DNA from: Rhizobium sp. Q54
GTDB taxonomy: Bacteria; Pseudomonadota; Alphaproteobacteria; UBA2966; CAIVPW01
NCBI GenBank assembly: GCA_945947575.1
Contig: CAMEYM010000006.1
Coordinates: 1-64,000 of the forward strand
Direction of reading: 5' to 3'
DNA: 64,000 nucleotides
Both the position numbers and the translations under genes were made by a program. This document shows, one piece after another, positions 34,007-41,700 of the stretch. The notes under the pieces were generated by a model. It was not told the DNA's origin. It saw nothing but the letters and a program-made list of their open reading frames with translations, and did not search any database. Every line of letters starts with the position of its first letter. Position 1 is the stretch's first letter.

Positions 34007-35402
34007 GAAGAGAGACGAGCCCGCGCCCGTTTCGCGCCGCGACCTGCTGGCAGGCGGCGTGCTGATCGGCGCCGCGGCCGTCAGCGGCCACGTTCAGGCC
34101 CAAGCCATTCCGGAGGCGCCGCACATGGCGCATCCGACCATGCAGCCGCCGCTGTTCCCGACCAGCGGCCCGGACTACCGGCCGGTGGTGACGCTCAACG
34201 GCTGGACGCTGCCGTTCCGCCGCAACGGCGAGTGGAAGGAGTTCCACCTCGTCGCCGAGCCCGTCGTGCGCGAGATGGCGCCCGGCATGCGCGCCCATCT
34301 GTGGGGCTACAACGGCCAGAGCCCCGGCCCGACCATCGAGGCGGTCGAGGGCGACAAGGTGCGCATCTTCGTCACCAACAAGCTGCCGGAGCACACCACC
34401 ATCCATTGGCACGGCATGCGCCTGCCCAACGGCATGGACGGAGTCGGCGGCCTTACGCAGCCGCAGATCAGGCCCGGCAAGACGTTCGTCTACGAATTCG
34501 AGCTGCGCCGCTCCGGTACCTTCATGTACCACCCGCATGCCGACGAGATGGTGCAGATGGCGATGGGCATGATGGGCGCCTTCATCGTGCACCCGCGCGA
34601 TCCCGCCTTCCAACGCGCCGATCGTGACTACGTCTTCTTGCTGGCCTCTTACGACATCGAGCCGGGCGCTGCGGTGCCGCGCGTCAGCGAGATGACCGAC
34701 TTCAACCTGTGGACGTTCAACAGCCGCGTCTTCCCCGGTATCGACCACTTGGTCGCGCGCAAGGGTGAGCGCGTGCGTATTCGCGTCGGCAACCTGACGA
34801 TGACCAACCATCCGATCCACCTGCACGGCCACGAGTTCGCGGTGACCGGCACCGACGGTGGCTGGGTGCCGCCCGAGCGCCGCTGGCCGGAAGTCACTGC
34901 CGACGTACCGGTCGGCGCCATGCGCGCGGTCGAGTTCGAAGCGACGGAGGAGGGCGACTGGGCCCTGCATTGCCACAAGTCGCACCACACGATGAACGCC
35001 ATGGGCCACGGCCTCGCCAACTTCATCGGCGTGCCCAAGCGTGACCTTGAGCCCAAGATCCAGCGCCTGGTGCCGGACTACATGGCTATGGGCAACGCCG
35101 GCATGGCCGACATGGGCGAGATGGAGATGCTGCTGCCCGACAACACCCTGCCCATGATGAGCGGCCAGGGCCAGTACGGGCCCCTGGAAATGGGCGGCAT
35201 GTTCACCGTCCTAAAGGTACGGGAAGGCATGGCGGCCAACGACTATCGCGATCCAGGCTGGTATCGTCACCCTCCAGGAACGGTCGCCTACGAATGGACC
35301 GGAGGCGCGCCGACGCCGCCGCGGGCCGAGGGGCCAGCGGGCCAGGACGCGGCGGTCGAGGTGCAGGTCGTGCGCCGGCAACACATGAGCGGGAATCACT
35401 GA
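33996..35402 (+). CDS. Tat-exported multicopper oxidase
   Basis: A 468-residue protein. The GTG at 33996 is preceded by GAGGAG at seven bases; upstream ATGs are less well placed. A Tat-type leader (SRRDLLAGGVLIGAAAVSG) precedes three cupredoxin domains. Copper ligands are visible: HWHGMRLPNGMDG, MYHPHADE, HPIHLHGHEF and HCHKSHHTMNAMGH; type 1, 2 and 3 sites can be built, but the usual HCHxxxHxxxGM Met lies in a variant MNAMGH. A Met-rich stretch (NAGMADMGEMEMLLP) near residue 370 resembles those of copper-tolerance oxidases. Likely oxidises Cu(I) in the periplasm. It overlaps the TolC-like gene by 11 bases. Confidence 0.88.
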   Translation: MDTKKRDEPAPVSRRDLLAGGVLIGAAAVSGHVQAQAIPEAPHMAHPTMQPPLFPTSGPDYRPVVTLNGWTLPFRRNGEWKEFHLVAEPVVREMAPGMRAHLWGYNGQSPGPTIEAVEGDKVRIFVTNKLPEHTTIHWHGMRLPNGMDGVGGLTQPQIRPGKTFVYEFELRRSGTFMYHPHADEMVQMAMGMMGAFIVHPRDPAFQRADRDYVFLLASYDIEPGAAVPRVSEMTDFNLWTFNSRVFPGIDHLVARKGERVRIRVGNLTMTNHPIHLHGHEFAVTGTDGGWVPPERRWPEVTADVPVGAMRAVEFEATEEGDWALHCHKSHHTMNAMGHGLANFIGVPKRDLEPKIQRLVPDYMAMGNAGMADMGEMEMLLPDNTLPMMSGQGQYGPLEMGGMFTVLKVREGMAANDYRDPGWYRHPPGTVAYEWTGGAPTPPRAEGPAGQDAAVEVQVVRRQHMSGNH

Positions 35403-35403
35403 G

Positions 35404-36303
35404 ATGGAACGCGAGATTCAAGAGAAGCCACTGAGTCGCGGAATGATCTTCGCGGGCGTTGCGGCCGTCATTGTCACCGTCGGCGGAATGATCTTCTTCA
35501 TGGAGCAGGCCCGCCAAGTGGAAGTCGTCGAGAAGGACGTGATTGCAGCGTTGCCCAATCGCGGCGAAGCTCGCAATCGCCCCGAGAACGCAACGGGCGT
35601 GGCGATCGGAGGGGCCGCGGCAATGCAGGTCACGGCGCCGGGCGCGCCGGCGCCCGCGCCGGCGGTGGAGTTCCGCCCGGACGAGAACCAACAGCGCGCA
35701 TATGCCGCGATGGCTGGGCAGGGCAACGCGACGACGCCACCGCAGGCGCCAACGCAACCCGCGCCCTTCGATCCCGTTCCGGGGTTCAATGTCGGCGGTG
35801 GGGTCGCGGCAGCGCAACAAGCTCCTACACCGACTCCCCCAGTCGGTGCTGCGCCGGCACCCGCGCCAGCTGCGGCGCCCCCTGCGGCTGCCGCGCCGCG
35901 CCAGACCGCGGCGGTCGAGACAGCGTGGGGTCGTGCCGGCGATCCGCGCGCCAACATGCGCGTCTTCGAGATCGACATTCGTGAACTGCACGACGGCCGC
36001 ATGTGGTTCGACCCGTACGTGCTGAACATTCGCCTCGGCGAGCAAGTCCGCATCGTTGTTCGCAACACAGGGGACTTCCCGCACAGTGTCGTCATCGCGA
36101 CGGAGGAGGAAGTCCTGCGCGTCGTCGCCGAGGTCAAGACGAACCCGCAATACTGGAAGAGCGACGCGAACTGGGTCTACGTCTTGCCGACCGAGAAGGG
36201 GGAGATCGTTTGGCAGTTCACGCGCGCCGGTCAGTTCGAGTTTGTGGACGTAGGCCCGGGCCGCCGCGAGGCTGGGCTGATCGGCCGCATCGTGGTGCGC
36301 TAG
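35404..36303 (+). CDS. Anchored cupredoxin-fold protein with degenerate copper site
   Basis: A 299-residue protein: N-terminal membrane anchor (GMIFAGVAAVIVTVGGMIFFM), a 120-residue Pro/Ala-rich linker, and a C-terminal cupredoxin-like domain (about 180-299). His227 in GDFPHSVVI is the usual first ligand. The Cys-His-Met cluster, normally C-x-x-PGH-x-x-x-GM, reads VDVGPGRREAGL: Cys is Asp282, His is Arg287 and Met is Leu292. Copper binding in the normal mode is therefore not expected. The start follows the oxidase stop directly. It may act as a structural or docking partner for the oxidase. Confidence 0.78.
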   Translation: MEREIQEKPLSRGMIFAGVAAVIVTVGGMIFFMEQARQVEVVEKDVIAALPNRGEARNRPENATGVAIGGAAAMQVTAPGAPAPAPAVEFRPDENQQRAYAAMAGQGNATTPPQAPTQPAPFDPVPGFNVGGGVAAAQQAPTPTPPVGAAPAPAPAAAPPAAAAPRQTAAVETAWGRAGDPRANMRVFEIDIRELHDGRMWFDPYVLNIRLGEQVRIVVRNTGDFPHSVVIATEEEVLRVVAEVKTNPQYWKSDANWVYVLPTEKGEIVWQFTRAGQFEFVDVGPGRREAGLIGRIVVR

Positions 36304-36325
36304 GTAGCTCGTCAGGAGGATTTCA

Positions 36326-36685
36326 ATGCGCGGAGTCGTAGCCTTCGTGATCGCCGTCGCCTTTGCCGGTGCGGCACATGCCCAGATGCCGATGCCAATG
36401 CCGATGGGCGACATGCCGATGGGCCAGGCGCCCGCGCCCGGTCAGGTGCTCGGCCCGGCGGTGGGCAAGGGCGAAGTGACTCGTATCGACGAGGCGACCG
36501 GCCGCCTCGGCATTCGCCACGAACCAATCCCGGCGCTCAACATGGCGACGAACATGAACATGCTGTTCCGTCTCGCCGATCCGGCGATGCTGACCCAAGT
36601 GAAGGTGGGCGATCAGGTCACGTTCGAAGCGCAGCGCGAGGGCGCGCAGGTCACCATCATCAAGCTGCAGAAGGCGGCGCCGTAA
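36326..36685 (+). CDS. CusF-like periplasmic copper-binding protein
   Basis: A 119-residue protein with signal peptide (RGVVAFVIAVAFAGAAHA). A Met-rich leader (MPMPMPMGDMPMG) precedes a CusF-type OB-fold: GKGEVTRIDEATGRLGIRHEP, then ALNMATNMNMLF and VKVGDQVTFEA. CusF binds Cu(I) with one His, two Met and a capping Trp. Here His65, Met77 and Met79 can be aligned, while the Trp position holds Met73 and there is one extra residue in the loop. It ends the copper-related operon; AGGAGG precedes the ATG. Confidence 0.85.
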   Translation: MRGVVAFVIAVAFAGAAHAQMPMPMPMGDMPMGQAPAPGQVLGPAVGKGEVTRIDEATGRLGIRHEPIPALNMATNMNMLFRLADPAMLTQVKVGDQVTFEAQREGAQVTIIKLQKAAP

Positions 36686-36688
36686 CCT

Positions 36689-37168
36689 TTAGGGATGCCC
36701 GTGGTGCTGATGCACCACGGCGTGACCGCGCCCGCGCGCGATCAGCCAGCGGTTGACCGGATACGCGGCGACGCCGGCGATGGCCAGCGCGATGGCAAGG
36801 CTGAACCAGAAGAACGGATTGGTCAGGTGCGCATCCATTGCGCCCGGGATCAGCAGCAGTACGGCATTGTCGACGATCTCCATTACGGTGATCGACGCGG
36901 TGTCTGATGCCAGCGCCAGTCCCGCCGCAGCCTTGAGCTGCATGCCGCTGCGCACCAGCGGCACCATCGTGAAGGCGTAGCCGAAGACGAAGGCTAGCGC
37001 GACGGCGAGCACGATCGTCGCCCAATTGCTCCAACCAAGCGCCGTGCCGACGATCATGCCGAGCACCTCGCCGGTCGCGCACCCCGTCAGGCAGTGCAAC
37101 GTCGCCATCAGCGCCAGCCGGTTGAGGCTGGTCGCCGGAGCAGGGGCGTGATGATGCTCGTGTGACAC
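36689..37168 (-). CDS. DUF4396-family membrane protein
   Basis: A 159-residue protein starting at GTG, with a His-rich N-terminus (SHEHHHAPAP) and C-terminus (HAVVHQHHGHP) that could bind metal. Four membrane helices carry the family signature: MATLHCLTGCATGEVLGMIVGTALGW, then LALASDTASITVMEIVDNAVLLLIPGAMDAHL and a final helix before NRWLIARGRGHAVVH. Function unknown. It is convergent with the CusF-like gene (stops four bases apart) and ten bases after the DUF1653 gene. Confidence 0.8.
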   Translation of the reverse strand: MSHEHHHAPAPATSLNRLALMATLHCLTGCATGEVLGMIVGTALGWSNWATIVLAVALAFVFGYAFTMVPLVRSGMQLKAAAGLALASDTASITVMEIVDNAVLLLIPGAMDAHLTNPFFWFSLAIALAIAGVAAYPVNRWLIARGRGHAVVHQHHGHP

Positions 37169-37178
37169 GGACGCGACG

Positions 37179-37385
37179 CTAGCCGATCTTGGCGAAACGC
37201 GGCACCGCACGTCCGTCGATGACGACGTTCTCTTCGAACATCGCCTTGGGCCGCACCCACAGCCCGCGCTCGCCGTACAGCGGCCGGTAAACGACCAGCT
37301 TCTCGCCCGTCTCGCTGTGGGTGGCGTCGCCGACCACTTCGTACTCGTTGCCCTTGTAGTGCCGGTAGCGGCCCGGTTCGGCCAT
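37179..37385 (-). CDS. DUF1653-family protein
   Basis: A 68-residue cytoplasmic protein matching the DUF1653 pattern: GRYRHYKGNEYEVVGDATHS, then TGEKLVVYRPLYGERGLWVRP and MFEENVVIDGRAVPRF. The fold is a small beta barrel and its role is unknown. The ATG at 37385 has CAGGAG eight bases upstream; 37403 would add six residues. It shares a transcript with DUF4396. Confidence 0.82.
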   Translation of the reverse strand: MAEPGRYRHYKGNEYEVVGDATHSETGEKLVVYRPLYGERGLWVRPKAMFEENVVIDGRAVPRFAKIG

Positions 37386-37431
37386 GGGAGTCTCCTGCTG
37401 CACGGCGCTGGCTTAGACTGGCCCCGCACCC

Positions 37432-37560
37432 ATGACAACTCCCGCACCAGTGCTGCTGTTCCTGCCGGGCGCCGGCGCCGATGCCGTGCGCGACGCTCCG
37501 TTCGACCGGCGCCCCGATGTGCGCAGAGAGTTCCCGCAAGGCGCAGACCATCTCGCATGA
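37432..37560 (+). CDS. Possible small protein upstream of the cytochrome gene
   Basis: A 42-codon frame (TTPAPVLLFLPGAGADAVRD to FPQGADHLA) whose stop overlaps the cytochrome ATG as ATGA. No ribosome binding site or homology is visible. The overlap is the only support; it may be a coupling leader or chance. Confidence 0.3.
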   Translation: MTTPAPVLLFLPGAGADAVRDAPFDRRPDVRREFPQGADHLA

Positions 37561-38021
37561 TGCGCGCTCTCACTCTCCTCACGCTCCTGCTGCTCGCCGG
37601 GCCGGCATACCCGCAGGAAGCACACCCGGGCCTTGCCTTGTGGAAGGCGTTCGGCTGTCCCGATTGCCACGGCGCGCTCGGCCAAGGCGGCGCCAGCGTC
37701 GAGTTCCCCAAGGGGCCCAATCTCCGGCGCGGATACCAAGACCGCGCCTTCCTGACCGAGATGGTCTCCTGCGGCCGCCCCGGTACGCCGATGCCGGCGT
37801 TTCTCGACGTCGCGTATACGCAGCGCATGTGCGCCGGCTGGCTGCGCCCGAACGAGCCCGTCCCGCCCGAGGTCAATCGCCTCGGCGTCTTCACCGCCGC
37901 CGAGGTCGCCGCCGTCGTCCAGTACGTGCTCGATCGCATTCAAGGCATGGGCGAGATCTCGCCATCCGAATGCGCCGCCTTCTACGGCGACGCCGGCCAT
38001 CCCGACTGCGCGCGGCGCTGA
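37557..38021 (+). CDS. Periplasmic c-type cytochrome with extra conserved cysteines
   Basis: A 154-residue protein with signal peptide (RALTLLTLLLLAGPAYP). The haem site is CPDCH (C34, C37, H38) and a Met ligand candidate lies in GTPMPAF. The order of the further cysteines (VSCGRP, RMCAGW, SECAAFYG, HPDCA) and the closing CAAFYG...PDC motif match the cytochrome at 12707, so the two are paralogues. Two in-frame ATGs stand in tandem (37557 and 37560). It lies 350 bases upstream of the molybdenum hydroxylase pair on the same strand and could accept its electrons. Confidence 0.83.
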   Translation: MMRALTLLTLLLLAGPAYPQEAHPGLALWKAFGCPDCHGALGQGGASVEFPKGPNLRRGYQDRAFLTEMVSCGRPGTPMPAFLDVAYTQRMCAGWLRPNEPVPPEVNRLGVFTAAEVAAVVQYVLDRIQGMGEISPSECAAFYGDAGHPDCARR

Positions 38022-38067
38022 GTCGCCCGTCATGTCTCCGCAAACATAGCGCGCGCCAGAAGGCCGC

Positions 38068-38083
38068 TATTCCTGCGGGAATA
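38068..38083. promoter_or_regulatory. Operator-like palindrome upstream of the hydroxylase genes
   Basis: TATTCC-4-GGAATA is a perfect inverted repeat in the 350-base gap before the 2Fe-2S subunit gene. The rest of the gap shows no other gene. The regulator is unknown. Confidence 0.4.
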
Positions 38084-38371
38084 CACTGCTTTTGGGGACG
38101 GGTTTTCGGTGGCGGTGGTTGTCGCCTGTCCAGCGGTTTATTCGGGTCGTTCGCGGACCCGTGAAGTTCTCGCCGCAACTGCCAAGCGGCGGATTCCGTG
38201 GTCCTTCGACGCCCGTCTATGCGGCCCTGTGTCGCCGCCGCGGTTGCGCCTGCGACATTCCGACGCGTACCCTGCTTTCAGCAGAGGCAACTGCCTAGGC
38301 GGCGTTTCGCGCGCGACTGACCCTCTGTCTGCACGCGGGACGCTCATTGAGGAGAGGGAGGGAGCACAGAA

Positions 38372-38833
38372 ATGGCTCTTACACTGAACGTCAACGGGAC
38401 GTCCCACACTGTGGACGTCGAAGCGGAGACCCCGCTGCTGTGGGTTCTCCGTGACACGATCGGTTTGACCGGCACGAAGTATGGCTGCGGCATCGCGCGT
38501 TGCGGTGCGTGCACCGTGCACCTCGACGGCCAGCCGGTGAAGTCCTGCAACACGAAGGTCTCGGCCGCGGTCGGCGCTCGCGTCACCACGATCGAGGGCT
38601 TGTCCGCCAACTCGAACCATCCGGTGCAAGTGGCCTGGACGGAAATCGGCGTGCCGCAGTGCGGCTACTGCCAGTCCGGCCAGATCATGGCGGCGGCTGC
38701 GCTCCTGTCAAAGCGCGCCCGTCCGACCGACGCCGAGATCGACGAGGCGATGCTCGACAACCTCTGCCGTTGCGGCACTTACCTCCGTATTCGGGCCGCG
38801 ATTCATCGCGCTGCCGAACTCGGCGCTCGCTAG
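38372..38833 (+). CDS. 2Fe-2S subunit of a xanthine-oxidase-family hydroxylase
   Basis: A 153-residue iron-sulfur protein with both cluster motifs: plant-ferredoxin type [16 protein letters not shown]...KSC (about 40-62) and the second cluster [10 protein letters not shown]...LCRCGTY (about 100-137). It transfers electrons from the molybdopterin subunit encoded next. The pair has the layout of isoquinoline 1-oxidoreductase and related periplasmic aldehyde dehydrogenases, which have no FAD subunit and use cytochrome c. No signal peptide is present, so it would be co-exported with the Tat-tagged partner. GGAGGGAG precedes the ATG. Confidence 0.92.
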   Translation: MALTLNVNGTSHTVDVEAETPLLWVLRDTIGLTGTKYGCGIARCGACTVHLDGQPVKSCNTKVSAAVGARVTTIEGLSANSNHPVQVAWTEIGVPQCGYCQSGQIMAAAALLSKRARPTDAEIDEAMLDNLCRCGTYLRIRAAIHRAAELGAR

Positions 38834-38844
38834 GGGAGGCAGAC

Positions 38845-41019
38845 ATGACTCATCTCAACGTCACTCGCCGCCAATTCAATGTCACCACGGCCGCGCTGGC
38901 CGGCGGCGGCATGATGCTTGGCTTCCACATGCCCGCCCACGGCGCCGCGATCAACAAGTCGCCGTGGCTCCTGCCCACCGAGAAGGAAGGCACCGAGATC
39001 AACGCCTGGATCGCCATCGATCCGGACGGCGGCGTCACCATGCGCGTTCCGCACACCGAGCAGGGCCAGGGCGCTCTGACGTCGGTGCCGATGATGTTGG
39101 CCGAAGAGCTGCACGTCGACTGGAAGTCGGTGCGTGCAACGTTCGCCGACGCGAACCGTCACGTCCGCAACAACAACCAATACGTCACGATGAGCACGTC
39201 CGGCTCGAACGTCGTTCGCAGCCGTCACCCGCACATCATGGCGGCAGGCGCCTCCGCTCGTGAGCGCCTGAAGGAAGCTGCGGCCAAGGCCTGGAACGTG
39301 GCCCGCACCGAAGTCACCGCGAAGGATGGCGTACTGACCGCTGGCACGCGCCGCGGCACGTTCGCCGAGTTCGCGACGGCGGCGGCGGCGATCCGCCTCG
39401 AGGCCGAGCCGAAGATCAAGACGCCGGACCAGTGGTGGTTGCTCGGGACAAGCGTGCAGCGCCTCGACATCCCGCACAAGGTCAACGGTGCTGCGCAGTA
39501 CTCGATCGACACTCGCCTGCCCAACATGGTCTACGCGAGCGTCGTTTGCTGCCCGGTTCCTTGGGGCAAGCTGAAGTCCTTCGATTTCGCCGCGATCAAG
39601 GGACGCCCCGGCGTCATTGGCGCGTACGAAATGAAGATGGGCAACGGCCGTGGCGGCGCCGACATGCAGTCGGGCGTGGCCGTGGTCGCCGACAGCTGGT
39701 ACCGCGCCAAGACCGCGCTCGAGCTGATCCCGATCGAGTGGGACTTCGGAGCGTCCGGCGCCGTGACCGACAAGACGTTGGCCGCGGACGTGCAGCGCTT
39801 CATGGGCATGCCTGGTGAGGCGACCGGCGACAACGCCGGCGGCGACGTGTTCGCCATGATCGCCACCCCTGGCACCGCCAAGGTCGTCAAGGCCGAGTAC
39901 TACCGTCCCTACGAGACCCACTTCCGCATGGAGCCCATCAACGCGACCGCCAGCGTCACCGCTGACCGCGTCGACGTGTGGACTCCGAGCCAGGACCAGT
40001 CGGCTGCTCTGCAGCTGGCCGCATCCCAGTCGGGCGTGGATCCGAAGAACGTCTTCCCGCGCACCACCTTCATCGGTGGCGCGTTCGGCGGCGGCGGCGG
40101 CGGCAACACTGCCGTTACCCGTCAGGCCGTCGAGCTGTCCAAGCAGCTTGGCCGTCCGGTCAAGGTCGTTTGGACCCGCGAGGAAGACGTCCGTCACGAC
40201 AAGCAGCGCAGCCCGCACACCACGCAGTTCACTGCGTTGATCGGGGCGAACGGCTATCCGACCGCGTTCTTCTCGCGTTCGGTGGGCACGGAAACGCGCG
40301 TCACGTCCGGCATTGCCGACATGCCGTACAAGATCGCCAACCGCCGTCACGAGCGTTCGCTGCAGCCCTCGCACATCCCGACCGCGAGTCACCGCGCGCC
40401 GGGCACGAACTCCAACGGCTTCATCATGGAAGGGTTCGTGGACGAGATGGCCCAGGCCGGCGGGATCAACCCGCTGGATTGGCGCCTGAAGATGACCGAG
40501 GGCGACGAGGACTGGCAAGCCGTCCTGCGCGTCATGAAGGAAAAGTCCGGCTTCCGGACCGACCTGCCGCGCGGCGAAGGCATGGGCGTCGCCATCATGG
40601 AAGACCACGCGTCCATCTGCGGCGCGTGCGCAACCGTGACGGTGTCCCGTCGTGGCGTCCTCACCGTCGAGAAGGTGCAGGTCGTTATCAACAGCCAGCA
40701 CATCATCAACCCGTTGAACTGCACGGAGCAGCTCGAGGGTGCGGCTTGCTGGGAGTTGGGCACCGCTTGGACCGCTGGCCTGATCCTCGATAAGGGTCAG
40801 TTCCAGAACACCAACATCGACACCTACCAGCTGATGCGCATCAACCAGATGCCCCCGGTCGAAGTGCACTTCGCACTGACCAAGGGCGGCACCTGGGGTG
40901 GCATGGGCGAGCCCGCGGGCCCGCCGACCCCGGCTGCGGTTGCCAACGCGATCTTCTACGCGACCGGCAAGCGCATCCGTTCGACTCCGTTCAAGAACCA
41001 CGACCTGAGCTGGGCGTAG
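38845..41019 (+). CDS. Molybdopterin subunit of a xanthine-oxidase-family hydroxylase
   Basis: A 724-residue protein with a Tat-type leader ([19 protein letters not shown]). The cofactor-binding glycine loop [11 protein letters not shown] (about 410-420) and the active-site Glu in [13 protein letters not shown] (near residue 690) are in place. The IorB/aldehyde-dehydrogenase pattern is further shown by [19 protein letters not shown] and [12 protein letters not shown]. It hydroxylates an aldehyde or N-heterocycle; the substrate cannot be told. GGGGAGG is eight bases before the ATG, which follows the small subunit by 11 bases. Codon choice is very regular, suggesting strong expression. Confidence 0.92.
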   Translation: MTHLNVTRRQFNVTTAALAGGGMMLGFHMPAHGAAINKSPWLLPTEKEGTEINAWIAIDPDGGVTMRVPHTEQGQGALTSVPMMLAEELHVDWKSVRATFADANRHVRNNNQYVTMSTSGSNVVRSRHPHIMAAGASARERLKEAAAKAWNVARTEVTAKDGVLTAGTRRGTFAEFATAAAAIRLEAEPKIKTPDQWWLLGTSVQRLDIPHKVNGAAQYSIDTRLPNMVYASVVCCPVPWGKLKSFDFAAIKGRPGVIGAYEMKMGNGRGGADMQSGVAVVADSWYRAKTALELIPIEWDFGASGAVTDKTLAADVQRFMGMPGEATGDNAGGDVFAMIATPGTAKVVKAEYYRPYETHFRMEPINATASVTADRVDVWTPSQDQSAALQLAASQSGVDPKNVFPRTTFIGGAFGGGGGGNTAVTRQAVELSKQLGRPVKVVWTREEDVRHDKQRSPHTTQFTALIGANGYPTAFFSRSVGTETRVTSGIADMPYKIANRRHERSLQPSHIPTASHRAPGTNSNGFIMEGFVDEMAQAGGINPLDWRLKMTEGDEDWQAVLRVMKEKSGFRTDLPRGEGMGVAIMEDHASICGACATVTVSRRGVLTVEKVQVVINSQHIINPLNCTEQLEGAACWELGTAWTAGLILDKGQFQNTNIDTYQLMRINQMPPVEVHFALTKGGTWGGMGEPAGPPTPAAVANAIFYATGKRIRSTPFKNHDLSWA

Positions 41020-41066
41020 TTCGAACCCTGCCGCTGGGATTTCCCAGTGGCGGCCTGAACGAAACG

Positions 41067-41102
41067 GCGGCCGGGAGGGAAACCTCCCGGCCGCTTCGTT
41101 TT
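41067..41102 (+). terminator. Strong terminator after the hydroxylase operon
   Basis: gcggccgggagg pairs with cctcccggccgc around gaaa, followed by ttcgtttt. A smaller hairpin (gccgctggga/tcccagtggc) precedes it. Confidence 0.9.
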
Positions 41103-41126
41103 CGACGGCGAACAACCCGTCAACTC

Positions 41127-41499
41127 ATGCTGAGCCTGTCGAAGCAGGAGCTTGCGCCGCCCGCCAAGTTTATCCCCAACCTCGACGGTCCCCGCGGCGC
41201 AGTGGTGAGCTCGTCGGTGTCGGGCGGGTGCATCATCTCGGGCGCCTACGTGCACCACTCGTTCCTTCACCGGCGTGCACGTCAATTCGTACGCGCATTT
41301 GGAAAGCGCGGTGGTACTGCCGCACGCGCGCATCGGTCGCGGCGTCAAGCTCTCAAGGGTCATCGTTGACTCGGGCGTGCAGATCCCCGAGGGCATGGTC
41401 GCGGGCTTCGACGCCGAGTACGACGCGAAGCACTTCCGCCGCACCGACCGGGGCGTGTGCATCGTCACCCAGGCGATGGTCGACAAACTGGGCGCGTAA
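41127..41499 (+). pseudogene. glgC: Glucose-1-phosphate adenylyltransferase (GlgC), frameshifted C-terminal fragment
   Basis: Two frames together encode the left-handed-helix C-terminus of Glg[21 protein letters not shown] and [15 protein letters not shown] in the first, then [18 protein letters not shown] and SGVQIPEGMVAGFD to VCIVTQAMVDKLGA in the second. A frameshift lies at about 41262-41270. The N-terminal ~290 residues with the nucleotidyltransferase domain are missing. The first bases (ctgagcctgtcgaag) resemble a dispersed repeat and may mark the break. Gene is dead. Confidence 0.88.
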
Positions 41500-41700
41500 G
41501 ACCTGCGGCGGTTATGCCGGTTGACACCGTCCCCGCGATGCGAGAAGACCCACCAAGTGACGCGGTGGTTGTTAGGCCTGCCTCGACTTCCCGCTGATCT
41601 CTGGCGATTCCCGCGACCGGCGATCCTGTTGCTGACGCGAGCACCTTAGGACGCAAATTTCCCGTCTCGCCCCCCCGCCCCATCTTGGAAGACCAACGTG

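Noticed and set aside
38830..41115. 761-residue minus-strand frame
   Set aside because: Shadow of the molybdopterin subunit gene, which has clear motifs on the plus strand.
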